Shown here: positions 1-11,470 of the stretch, piece after piece
How positions within the stretch are numbered: position 1 is the first letter of the stretch
Layout of the letters: each line of letters starts with the position of its first letter
Source of the DNA: Ailanthus altissimus
Taxonomy: Eukaryota > Streptophyta > Magnoliopsida > Sapindales > Simaroubaceae
Assembly (NCBI GenBank): GCA_946807835.1
Contig: OX327710.1
Span: forward strand, 11,644,501 to 11,708,500
DNA length: 64,000 nucleotides
Direction of reading: 5' to 3'
The notes under the pieces: generated by a model
What the model was told of the DNA's origin: nothing
Database searches by the model: none
What the model saw: only the letters and a program-made list of their open reading frames with translations
Made by a program: the position numbers and the translations under genes

Positions 1-738
1 ATTGTATAATGACACGTAGCGTATTATGAATCCTCAGTGAGTTTACCCAAGTGTGGGATTTAGTGAGACCCACTAAGAAGTAAACTTAATAACTATTCAT
101 GAGGGAAAAAATATTCATTTCTCACTTTGATTATTTAATAGTTAAATAATCAAAATATCTTTTTTATATTATATATATATTATTTATTATTATTATATTA
201 TATATTATATTATATTATATATATATATAGCAAAAGAAAGAGAGTGAATTTGGGCAAATGTTGCCCGGAAGAAGAGAAAGCCGAAATGGAGAGAAAGAAG
301 AAAGAAAGAGAAAAGAAAGAAAAAAAATAGAAAAAAATAAAATTGTTTCATTTTTTTCTATGTTTCCAATTGAAGCAATGCTAGATTGCTTCAAACTCTC
401 TATTTCTTATCCTTTTGGAGAAAAGGATATAAACACATTCTTGGTTATTTTAGAGATTAAGAGTTAATCCCAGGTTGAATATAGAGCTGTTGTTCTAGAT
501 CACCAAGCTGACCGTGTTAGTGACTAGAACTGCACACGAGTTGGTCTCCATGCGGACTCTAAGAAAAATACGTGTATAACGTTACACGTTTTGATGAGTT
601 CTCTATCTTTTTAATATATTAATGTGATTAATATATTTATTTATTGTGTTTATTGTAAAATTTATACTCTTTCGCTGCGTTAGGCAATAGACACAATTGC
701 ACATGCATACACCCACACGTGCCTAAGATCTGCCAACA
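1..738 (+). repeat. 3' part of a Copia-type LTR (truncated by window edge)
   Basis: The layout resembles the downstream half of the LTR at 59587-61860: an AT-rich stretch, a purine-rich stretch, a run with ACACGTGCC-like sequence, then a CCAACA end followed by AA. At 61860 the same ACCAACA-AA is followed by a tRNA-Met primer site. Here the next bases are TTATTAG, so the primer site is lost or this is a solo LTR. It contains an AT microsatellite at about 160-230. The assignment is by analogy of layout rather than close identity. Confidence 0.5.
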
Positions 739-779
739 AATTATTAGTTTGAAATTTTAGCCTGTTAAGCAAAAGTTGA

Positions 780-3770
780 GGGTCTACAATCAAAAGAGGA
801 AAAAGGTCGTAGCAAGCACATGTTAAAAAATTGTTGGCAGTAAGGTTTATCTGAAAAGTCTACTACCTAGAGTGGCTTGCCAATGTGGCGATATGAGAAA
901 GGCTAATAAGAAGTAGAAAATGTGCATGGACTTTGCTGCCCTAAATAAAGCTTGTCTAAAAGATAGTTTTTCCTTGCCAAAGATTAGTCAGCTAATAGAC
1001 TCTACAACTAGGCACATTCTCCTCTGTTTCATGCATATGTTCTCGGGCTATAACCAGATCCATATGTTTCTTATAAATTAAGAGAAAACCTCATTTATTA
1101 TCCATTAAAATATGTATTGCTTCAAGTTCATTTTGTTTGGCCTTAAAAATGTTAGAGCCATATATCATAGGTTGGTCAAATGTTTGTTCAAGCCATTGAT
1201 CAATAAACGCATGAAAGTTAATATAGATGATAAGATCATTAAATCAGTAATTCCCGAGGACCTTTGAAAGATCTTAAGGAAACGTCTGAGATCTTTAAAG
1301 AGCACAACATGATACTTAATCTAAAGAAGTTTGTATTTGGGGTTGAATCAAGGAAGTGCCTTAGATTTATAGTGAGCTAAAAGGATATCGAGGCCAACTC
1401 AAATAAAATTAAAGCCATCTTTAGCATAAAGTCACTGAGCGCAGTCAAAGAGATCTAAAGGCTGAGCGAGTTCATTTTTAAAACTACTAACAAGTGTTTT
1501 TTTGAATTTTTTCAACTAATTAAGAAAAATGAGAAGAATAGATAGACACTCCAATGTAAGAAGAATTTCTAATAGTTAAAGGCCTATTTATCACACTCAT
1601 TTAACTTTATCAACGACTAGAGACCAGCTATTCATATACATGATGGGTCTTGGCTTATGTTGTAAGCTTGGTGTTGGTAAAAAAAAGAAAAGGGTGTCCA
1701 GAGGCTTGTCTATTTCGCCAACAAGGTATACACCAATCCTGAGAGCTAATACCTATCTGCAGAGAAGTTGGCCCTTGCGCTAGCCATATCCAAAAGAAAG
1801 TTAATGCTTTACTTCTAAGCACACATAATGGTAGTTTTGACTGGCCAGCCTCTTAGGTAAATTCTATATTAGCATGACCTATTAGGATAGCTAGTTAGGT
1901 GAGCTATTGAGCTTATTAAATTTAACATATAGTAAAAAGCCAACAGAAGCAATGAAAGGGTAACCATTGAAAGACTTTTGTGGCGAAGTACACATATAGA
2001 GAGGTTACAACATGAGAAGAAGGAAATTTCAAGGGCCCCAAACAATCAAAGGCCTGAAGGTCATAATTGGATACTTTATAGTGATAGGGTATCCAACTCT
2101 AGTGATATAATGCCGAGGTCATCCTCATTAGCCCCAGAAGAGATAAGCTCTGCTACATAATCTAATTTTCATTTTAGGCGACCTATAATAAAGATGAGTA
2201 TGAAGCTCTCATGACTGTTCTTCAAATTGTATAAGCATTATTAGCAAAAAAAGGTCTTCATAAAAAATAGTTCTCAATTGGTGGTCAGCTAAATTAAGAA
2301 TTACTTTAAAGCTTGATGGGAGAACATGCTAGCCTATCTGTGAAATGCTAAGGAGTTGATAGCTCAATTTACAGAGGTTGTTATTAAGAAACTTCCTCAA
2401 AATAAAAATCATAAAGGAGATGTATTAACATGGTTAGCTTTAACCAAAGATGTTAAGATTCCTTGATCCATGCCATTGAAGCTATTCCTTAAACCTAGTA
2501 TAAAATTGGTGATAGAAGAGATCCTCTAAGTTGAGTCTGACCCAATCTTGATGGACCCAATTAGAAAGTGCATATTGAGAATAGAAAAGTGCCTAAAAAT
2601 AAGCTTAAGGCTTGCTAACTCAGGTACACTTTAGTATGATGCACCTTGAATGATGGAGTCCTTTATTATTAAGAACACTCTCATCTATACCATGAGATGC
2701 CTTAATTTCAGCGAGGCTGACTATAAGTTAATGGAAATTTATGAAAGCGTTTGTGACAATCATTCATACACAAGGCCTTTAGACTAGGCTACTATTAACC
2801 TACTGCTTTTCAAGACACTAAAGAGGTCGTTTGAAAGTGTGAATCAAAGACATACCAATCAAATACATGCCTTGCTTGAGAGCTTGAAAGTGATGTCAAG
2901 CCCTGGTTATTTAGAGAATGAAGGCTTGACCTAATCGACCCTTTACCTTAGGGAAAGGGTTCAAAAAAATATATTATGATCACGGTTGATTATTTCACCA
3001 AGTGGGTCAAGGAAGAATCACTTACTAAAATCACTAAGAATAAAGTCAAAGACTTTGTATAAAGGAACCTCATCTACCAATTTAGGGCCCCACATGCTAT
3101 CATAACTAAATATATCAAGCAATTTGATAATGATAACTTTAAAGATTTCTGCTAAAGTATCTCCATTTAGCTTCGGTTCGCCTCCCTCACTCATTCTAAA
3201 ACTAATAAGAAGATAAAGTCCCCAAACAAACTAATTAAGAAAACATTGAAAAAGAAATTTCCAAAAAGGAAAAAGGCCTCGATTGAGGATTTACTTAAAA
3301 GTGTTGTGGGCCTTGGGGACCACGAGTAAGACCAAAATTATATAGACTCTATTCTTATCAACCTTATATGTGAAGCGATCATCCCTGTTAAGATTAAAGT
3401 CTCTACTTTTAAAGTCTTGTACTTTTAAAAGAATGAGAATGAGAAGCTACTATATGGATAACTAGACCTCATTGAGAAAATAAAGGAGTGAGCCTAAGTT
3501 CGAGCAATAGTTTACTAACAAAGAATCACCCAATACTACAATAAATGAGTTCGTACGTGAAAGTTCATGAAATGTGATGTTGTCCTGAGGAAGGTCTTAC
3601 TGAATACTAAGAACCCAACTGATGGAGTTCTCGATTTAAACTGGGAAAGTTCTTACAAGTTCTTATAAGGATTAAACTGGGACTTACGAGCTCAATCATA
3701 TAGACAAGTGAATGGTCAAAAAACTATAAAATGTTAAGCTTCTTGAGAGATATTACCCATATATTTTAAT
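780..3770 (+). pseudogene. Ty3/gypsy pol remnant (RT, RNase H, integrase)
   Basis: Conceptual translation with many stops and frameshifts still shows the order typical of Ty3/gypsy pol. Reverse transcriptase lies at about 820-1560, with a readable DFAALNKACLKDSFSLP stretch near 930 and FSGYNQIHM near 1040. A connection/RNase H part at about 1600-1850 includes an ALRANTYLQR-like stretch. A second RNase H-like region is near 2180-2400. An integrase core at about 2970-3200 begins ITVDYFTKWVKEE, and the integrase C-terminal region at about 3460-3660 includes a TKNPTDGVL-like end. No open frame longer than about 60 codons survives, so it encodes nothing. It follows the LTR tail directly, but that LTR is Copia-like, so the two are probably unrelated layers. 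Confidence 0.78.
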
Positions 3771-4860
3771 TCAATCATAGTCTTTAAGTTGTAATTTTTT
3801 TAAGAACTTCATGAATGTAATCACGAGCTCTTACTAGTTTGGTTTTAGAATATGATTAATGCATTTCAAGTTTGTCCCAAGATTTGCCTTTAATATAAAT
3901 TTCCAGTGATCATATGAAAAGTTGGGCCACGTACCTCGAGTGACCCTAAGAAACGATGAAGGTTTACCTAAAACTTGGAAAAAAAATTAAATGATTGGTA
4001 AAGATAAAGGGCATCAACTATATTGATCATCGAGAATGACCAAGGTCCCATTGAACTTAGAAAAATAGGGTAGTCAAATTCTCAAGAACTACCAATGTTC
4101 CTCCTAGAAACTTGAATAAAATGTGGTCACAAATGATCAAGACTAGTCATTATAGTCTACACTTAATTGATAACTCATCTTAAAGAAGGGAGGTCTGAGT
4201 GGTCAAACTCACATCAAGTAGATGGTCAAGTATTCGATTAAGTATTAACATCTTTAAGAAATTATTAAGCACTATAGTCACACTTAATAGACAATTCGAT
4301 AGACTTGCACCTTAACATTCAGAATTTATACTCATTGAGATGAAAATTCCTTAAGAAATTATTCAGACCCTATGGTCACCCGTGCTTGAACTTGTTTGAT
4401 TTGATATAAGCAAAAGACCTAGCTACAACCGAGAATTCAAAGGAAATGATATCCTTATAGCTAAACTTGGTTAAGATTATTAATGCTCTTTTTTAGAATT
4501 TGGAATTTATTCATCTACATAATGTGCCCATATTGAAGATTCCCAAAGAGGTGTTGGACTAACCCTATGTCAAACACTTAGCTAGATTTATAGATTTTTA
4601 TCTAAGTGCCTATTGAGCTTGAACTCAATTCTTAAGTGTTCAGCCTGTTATAGATTGATGTCATCAGTCTCTAAAAGGGACTTTCATTCAGTAGAAATAC
4701 CGAACATACATTATCCACATAAAAATATGCCAAACAAACACCATTCATAAACATCACAAAAATACCAAGTATAATAAATGGCACTCAAGTTAGAAACTTC
4801 CATTAATATGTTTGATTCCATTTTAAGAAAAGGGGGGAAATACAAAACGAAAGCCTATCT
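3771..4860. other. no gene recognised; decayed repeat
   Basis: AT-rich, no sustained frame. It may be the 3' non-coding part or LTR of the preceding gypsy remnant, since it follows the integrase end directly, but no TG...CA boundary or polypurine tract was found. Confidence 0.3.
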
Positions 4861-4863
4861 TAG

Positions 4864-7800
4864 GCAGCTGGTGGGGGCATGGATTCCTTGTCCCTAGTCT
4901 TTGCTGGACCTGTAAAAGGTGGATCACTCACAATAAAAGGAAAATGGGCGTCAATAGATGGTTCAAGCGATAGTGAAGCACTGATGACCTCCTTAGCAAT
5001 CTTTATAACCAAACTAGAAAGCTTGAAAGGGTTTTTCCTCTAATGTCTAAGTTAACGATCAACTGGGCATCCTCAGCTACATTCTCTTTAGCCAATTGTT
5101 ACTTGGCGAGTTTTTCACCTGGCGAGTTTGTCACCAAGCCATTTAAGATCCAAGATAGGGTACCACTACTTGAAGAGCTCTATATACCTCTCAACTCCTT
5201 GGTAGATCCTATCGAACCACTAGTTTTTAGCCTCAATCTAAATAAAGGTACGGGAGTCCTTGGCCTCTGTTCGCGAAATTATACACATGAATTGTAATCA
5301 CAAGTGCACATGTCATAAGTAAGTAATAAAGTGATGAGTGAGTATCGTTCCCACGAGAATTATGTCCTAAATTGATGTTAAATAGTACTATAGTGTTGAT
5401 AATCTTAATTTTATCTAAGCAAATTGATTTATTTATAATTATTAAGAAAAATTAAACTAACCCAAACTAAGGGATTAACAAAGCAACAAAATGATAATCT
5501 GTCGAAATGGTGAATTCTATAAAAATGGGATCCTAGAGTATTGATTTCATTCTATTCTTCCTATTTAGCAATTTCGTTCAATTTACTAATAAAAGGATTA
5601 AGGCTAATCTCATTACCTCTCTCGAGCATCAAATGAGATAATATGCATACATATTCAAGTTGATATCCCTATATAACTTGTTTACCTATACATGCATTAA
5701 GCAACCCTTAAATTGATTACCCAATGATTAATCTTATTACCTCTCCCAAGCGTTAAATAAAATCCTAAGCATAATGTTATACCTTAAGTGTTCTCACACA
5801 TTTTATGAACACTTGGTGTGCACTACATGCAATCATTGAGCAAACCATGGTGATTACTTAAGTGCTATTAGCCTCTCAACTCAATAACAACTTAAGGCTA
5901 TGTTTTTTAAATTCGATAAATGGGTTAATCTCTCCTAAGCATCAATCCATAACAATCAATTCATTTTCTAATCAATTGGAAACATTAAACATAAAGAAAC
6001 ATAAATGAATTAAAAGAAAATATACTAAATCATCCAAACATAATACAAATAAAGCTACATCAAGCCTTAGAATTCAAATTTAATCACATACAAATCCAAC
6101 CATAACTAGAATGATCACTAAATTCATAGATATAAACATGTATAAACAATATTCATAACTATAAAATTCAATAAAAGAGAAAAAAGAAAGAAAAGAAAGA
6201 TAAAATCGAATTTGGGGATGTCTCCAAGGTTTCAATCCTTCAAGAGTCTTCAATGATGCTCAAGAAACCTTGGAGACATTCTTTTTTCTCTTCAAATTTA
6301 AGCTCAAGTCTTGGTCATCTTTTGTATTTTTCATGCCTCATTTGATAGTGTGAAAAGTGGCTAAAGGGTAGTATTTATAGGCTTTAAATTAGGGCAAGAA
6401 TATGGCAAACCAAACAGGTAGTGGTGCCTGAGCGCCAAGCATTCTGCCCGATTTAATGCCTGGGCATCGAGCACTGTAGCACATCGGCATTGTAGCCGGC
6501 TACTGTAGCACATACTATTCATCAACACTATAGCATATTTGATTTTTTTGCTTGTTTTCTTTGAATTTTCATTCTAAATAGCACCATTAACTTAAAACCT
6601 ACAAAATAAAATTAACACACATAAAAAGGCATATATAATATATAAAATGTGTTTATCAGCCTCCTTTGTCAACTCTTTTATTCTTACGAATCAACTCAGC
6701 ATATTCCTCATAAAGAGTCATCGCCATGGTTTTAGCCTTAGCAGCCTCTACCTTTAACTGTTGGATCACCCTTTATACCTTAATGACCTTGCTCTTTATT
6801 ATAGTATCCTTCACCTTAACCTCTGTGACCTTGGTAGTATATTTCTTGAGTGACTGATCGCCCTTTTTTACCTTTTTGTTATCCTCAACTAACTTCTTAT
6901 GTAGCCAGTTCATGATATCCTTGACCTTTTTTAGCTTCTGCCTGTCTTTGACAATAGCTATAATTGCCTCTCGGTGCTAGGAGATTACATAGGTAGCTTG
7001 TACAAAAAACAAATAGTCAAGATCGAGCACTATCTTAAAATAGGAACCTAAATTTTTCCTAAGTCATAGAACATACCTTCAAAAGATTGCCAAGGCTGCT
7101 TTGGAACTCTTCGTGTTTCAAGGTCGCCTCTGTGTGCCTGATTTTCATCATATGTTCCCCTTATTTGATCAAGGAGACCATATACTCATACCATTCCATC
7201 TTCTTAAAAAGGATGTCAGACAAGGTAAAGGTGAAGTTGTCAAAACTTGTCATTACCTTCTATTAGATCACTAGGGTAGTTGTTTGTGGCAGAATATTCA
7301 AAGACCCCATTGCTAATAAACCAAGAAGCACTTATGCTAGTACTCATGGGTGGCGGCAACGAAGATGATAGAGAAGCAAAAGTAGATGTGCAACTTAGTC
7401 TCTTTCCCTTGGGGTCAACAAAGGGGCCTCATTGCCTAGCTCCTCTTGCCATTTAGGGAGTACCCCCTAAGTCTCTTCTAAATAGTGTGCAATAATCACC
7501 CCTTAGGTTGTTAGGTATTCCCTGTAATGTTTAGGTTAGGTAGCCCTCTTCCTACTCTATTTAGTTATTCCTATAGTAAAATATCAATGGCATGAATTGA
7601 CCGCCACTCAACTATAAATGAAAAGAAACTTTTGACTAACTATAAAAAGATTACCACTCTTCTACTTGCTTCTTCTCGATCTTATGACTTTAACAACTTG
7701 AGCAATCAAACCTGATTTCGCCAAACTCTACTAGGTCAGAAGATCATTGATTGAGCCTGCATGCTTTAATGCCACGTAGATCCTACCACGGTCTTCTAAT

Positions 7801-8223
7801 ATAAGAGCAAGTTTAAACAACCAGTAGGCTGCTAAAACAACAAGACAGAGAAAAGTTAGAAACAACCCTTAGTCCACAAAAAATTTAAAAATAAAAGAAC
7901 AAATGCGTTAGACCTGAAGTTGAAAAAGTATAAAGACATGACCACTCTCCTAACATGCTCAAATGATCTCTTATTCTTCACCACCAAATAACCAAAGATT
8001 TTTCCATTTTTTTGTTAATCATGGGAAAATTTTTAATAGGGGCATCTTTCCCCTCACCATTATAAGTAGTGAGATAGTAGATCCCTTATTCTGGACGTCC
8101 AGGAAAGTGAGCTTAAACACATCAACTCTTGCCCATAAGATAAAAAGCCTAACCAAGATTCTCTAAAAATTCAAATTCAGTTGACAAAGGTGATGTAAAA
8201 GTAGGTGAACATCCTGACGAAGT
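4864..8223 (-). pseudogene. 3' part of a broken Transposase_28-like gene
   Basis: Read on the minus strand from 8223 to 4864. It continues the gene fragment at 22832-23660 after removal of the 14.6-kb Copia insertion: translation across the join gives RLPI.PYFVRMFTYFYITF. That matches the plant 'putative gypsy-type transposon' (Transposase_28) pattern of a short hydrophobic block before a long charged region. Further on are KHEEFQSSLGNLLKV (about 7100), a Lys/Glu-rich coiled-coil-like stretch with EEYAELIRKNKRV (about 6690), and a final MPPPAA-stop near 4866. There are many stops and frame changes, and a solo LTR cuts it at 5268-6658. These proteins are common in plant genomes and usually belong to transposable elements. 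The family call is from memory of its general pattern. Confidence 0.5.
5268..6658 (-). mobile_element. solo LTR (1391 bp) with 5-bp target duplication
   Basis: The element starts TGTTCGCG and ends GTTTATCA (TG...CA) and is flanked on both sides by GCCTC (5263-5267 and 6659-6663). On the minus strand the far end carries a GGGAACGATACTC-like stretch, the same kind of U5 sequence seen near the ends of the LTRs at 12329-13728 and 14808-16114. That sets its polarity as minus. No internal coding sequence is present, so it is a solo LTR. It interrupts the Transposase_28-like gene. A short GC-richer island lies at about 6415-6500. Confidence 0.8.
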
Positions 8224-10404
8224 TGAAAGTGCAATGCATAAGAGTAAGTGTGTACATTTTATTTTTTAATTATACATCACACATATATAATTAAGTATAG
8301 CGTAATATAAACAAACATCTTATTACACTAATGAGATATTAAGGAACACAACCTTGAAGTGTACTTTGCGCAATTCTAGTTTAAGACTCGATAGAATCCT
8401 TTGAGCTAAAACGATAGCCTTGTTTTTCGCAAAAATATTTACTTTAAACAACACTTGCTTCATTTAATCTCTCGGCTAAGTAACTATAAATGTGTATACT
8501 TAATTTTCTTTATTCTTTCCTACCCTTCACATGTATACTTTCTATTGAATCACGACTTCATTCATATAGGAAATGTTACTGCCCCACTTGACTAATTAGA
8601 AAATAATTAGTGTCTAAGTTTTTTTTAGTATAAGATGCCATTTAAAATTGCACCTCATGCTTATAAAAAGAAGGTGGTGGCATTGTGTCTTTTGGCTAGC
8701 TAAATATGAATGAGATTTGTGGCCATTTAACTTTCAAAAGGTATTAAACAATGACACCACATGCTTGTAAGTAACATGACAATGCAATAATCAAATAAAG
8801 AAATAGCCATTAGCTAGCACATGATTAATTATGCTAATGATTTGGCCAAAATTTACAAATCAAATGGGTTATTTTTATTCATTATTTCAAAAGAACACCA
8901 CTTGCATATTAAAAAATACATAACAAGTTCAAATGGCCACCATATGAATATTCCATCATTTGGCCGAATAAGTCTTCTCATGCCAATATTTAATCAAACA
9001 ATTTATTTGGTCAAGAATAATTATTAATAATTAAATAGGCTATTCAAATCATGTCATGTGTAATGTCATTACAAATTAATGGCATAATATGTGACATCCA
9101 ATAGAAATGATAAAGTGGTAAGTCTCATTTGTCAAGATTTTGGGCTGAACACTTAAACCCTAACTATTCCTCGAGAGACCCTGAAATAATTTTGATTTTT
9201 TGAGAACTACACAGATTTAACTATTCGATTTGGTGTGCTACCCCAATGTACAACGAATACACTTCATATAGTAAAACTCTCTAGGTTCACACCCGTTTTG
9301 TCTTACGAAACTCTTTCATAAGTTCATAAATGATGCCCCACACACGTGTTCTAGAATTAAAAAAATAGCGAGTTAAACCTTACAAGTTGAGGTTAATACA
9401 TATTCGTATAATTCTTCCGTCATATATATCTTGAAAAGGCGGAGACAAAGTTCAACACCGTCAAATTTTTATATGCTTAACTGTGAACTTATCTTTATAT
9501 TCGTATTCTTATAAATAATATTCAAAAACATTTTTACGATATTGTTTTTACCATAGGAAATGCTTTTCGGATATATTACTTATGGCCATAAAATTTTCTG
9601 GTATACAATCTTAGAGCATCTGGATATACCACTCACCCATATAAGCTGACGAATTATACACATCAGACTCCATGAGCATCAGACCATACTCAGAGACACC
9701 CAACGGTCAAACCATGAAAGGTTTCTGACATGTGTAGAACCTAAGTATGGTGGATCATTCATAAGCCCATCGTGGTACTTAGGTCAATGGACTACAAATA
9801 CTAGTCAACTTAAAAAGGCCCTCTATTGATGGCTTTATGGGATGTCTATTGGAAGTCCTAATTAAGTCTTTTCAGTACTCAGTCCTCACTGAATACCCGT
9901 ATATCTATACGAGCTTTCACTAAACTCATAGTCTACTGAGACTAACCATCCAAATATAGATATACACCAATCTATGTTAAATAAGGTTTTCACCGATAGA
10001 CCCACATCAGTGAAAATAAATCAGGAACATAACATTTGAAAACATACTCGCACAATAACATTTTTTATCATTATCCGTAACTTTTCACAACTATGTCATT
10101 GCTAATATACCATTGGGTCTTTGTCCTATTTTAAATAATGCTCTAACTCTTTAGATTTCGCTGACTATTATAACCTATTAACTCTTAACAGTATTAATTC
10201 TTAGTAATTATAACTCTCAGCATTGCTAACTCTTAGCACTGGTCTAAACTCCTTTAGATCAGATCTGAACTCATTCAAATCATACAATGTTTAAAATGTT
10301 ACAAACATCTTACCAACGAATTTATTCGTAATGCTTACTGTGTAAATATTAAATAATTAATATTCATAAAATATTGAAATGGCACTTAAGCACCATTTCA
10401 AACA
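8224..10404 (-). repeat. 3' LTR of the minus-strand Copia element
   Basis: Runs from TGTTTGAAATGG on the minus strand at 10404 to CACTTTCA at 8224. It aligns along its length with the LTR at 18103-22826 and shares its U3 with the LTRs at 14166 and 59587. Shared landmarks include the 'agactccatgagcatc' stretch near 9668 and the repeated 'taactcttagca' words near 10200. A purine-rich stretch just right of it (about 10405-10422) would be the polypurine tract. Confidence 0.8.
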
Positions 10405-10449
10405 ACTCCTACTTCCTCTAATACCATTCACAACAATATTTAATACCTA

Positions 10450-11470
10450 TCATCTCCATGTATTTCTCAAACACATTAGTAGTTAAAGCCTAAGTTGGTC
10501 CACTATATCTTGATAGAATATATCCTATATACTATTATATCTCCAATAGCCAAGAACTTTCTAATTTTATGGTTTTCAGAGTCCACATAATCAAAATTCT
10601 TATACGCCTTATGGCTTCTTGGATTGAACAATTGCCCTGTCATTATTGCATTTAGTTGGATAAGATCCACTAAGTTTGAAACTATTCTAAACTCTGCAAC
10701 TAACTTATATATCCACATAACTTCTTTTATTGGCTTCTTAACCCACAACATATTCTTCTTCTAAGGTAGAATCGATTGCAGATATTTATATTCCACTCTA
10801 AACTAACTACGGTACCATTGAGCAAAAATATAAAACTAGATGTAGATTTTCTATTATCAGGACCAGACTTGAAATCCAAGTTTGTGTATCCTCTCATCTA
10901 TAAATATCTCTCTCCATGATTTAAAAATTTATCCTTTATACCTTCAGGTTTTACAAATATATTTCATGGCTAATTAATGGTCGTTACATAGATCAAATCG
11001 ACACCAGCTAGTAATACTCAAAGCCATCCAGATTCAATTTCATACAAAACACGGTGTACATCAAGCTGTCTCTAACTGATGCAGATAATATGTCAGATAT
11101 TCTAACCTTTTCATATTCCTATCGATGACACTTCCTCCTAGAAAGATGAATGTCATATCTAAAAAGTTCATTAACTTTCTGATAGTTATTGAAGTTCTAC
11201 CTTTCCATAGCATAGTCTATGTACGAAGATTAAGATAGTCCTATCAGCTTCCTAACTCTATATCTATAACGTTTTATAGCTAGTATATAGGAAGTTTGTC
11301 ATAAAAGTTTCATGGAGAAGTTTTTATTTAGATAACTCTTATCTGACTGACTTGTAACATATCAACGTCATTTGACATTGAATATTTCTTCCATATAGAG
11401 AACTAGAAAGACAATTATACTTTCACTGTCCTTTCTGAATACATATATTTTCTTCAGAAATAGCAGTGAG
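10450..11470 (-). pseudogene. Copia pol C-terminal remnant (RT end, RNase H)
   Basis: Minus-strand translation shows the end of reverse transcriptase near 11360 (a VFLVLY-type block in changed form) and RLIGLS-like and DIHLSRRKC-like blocks near 11240-11130. An RNase H part follows with DFKSGPDNRKSTSS (about 10870) and then VMWIYKLVAEFRIVSNLVD to RSHKAYKNFDYVDSENHKIR (about 10720-10560). The 10503-10751 segment is the longest open piece, 82 codons. It ends just before the polypurine tract of the 3' LTR, as expected for Copia. Stops and frameshifts make it inactive. Confidence 0.8.

Noticed and set aside
258..467. 69-codon plus-strand frame
   Set aside because: Arg/Glu/Lys-rich translation of a GA-rich stretch in an LTR tail; composition artefact.
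10503..10751. 82-codon minus-strand frame as an independent small gene
   Set aside because: It is the Copia RNase H end, in frame with and next to the 3' LTR.
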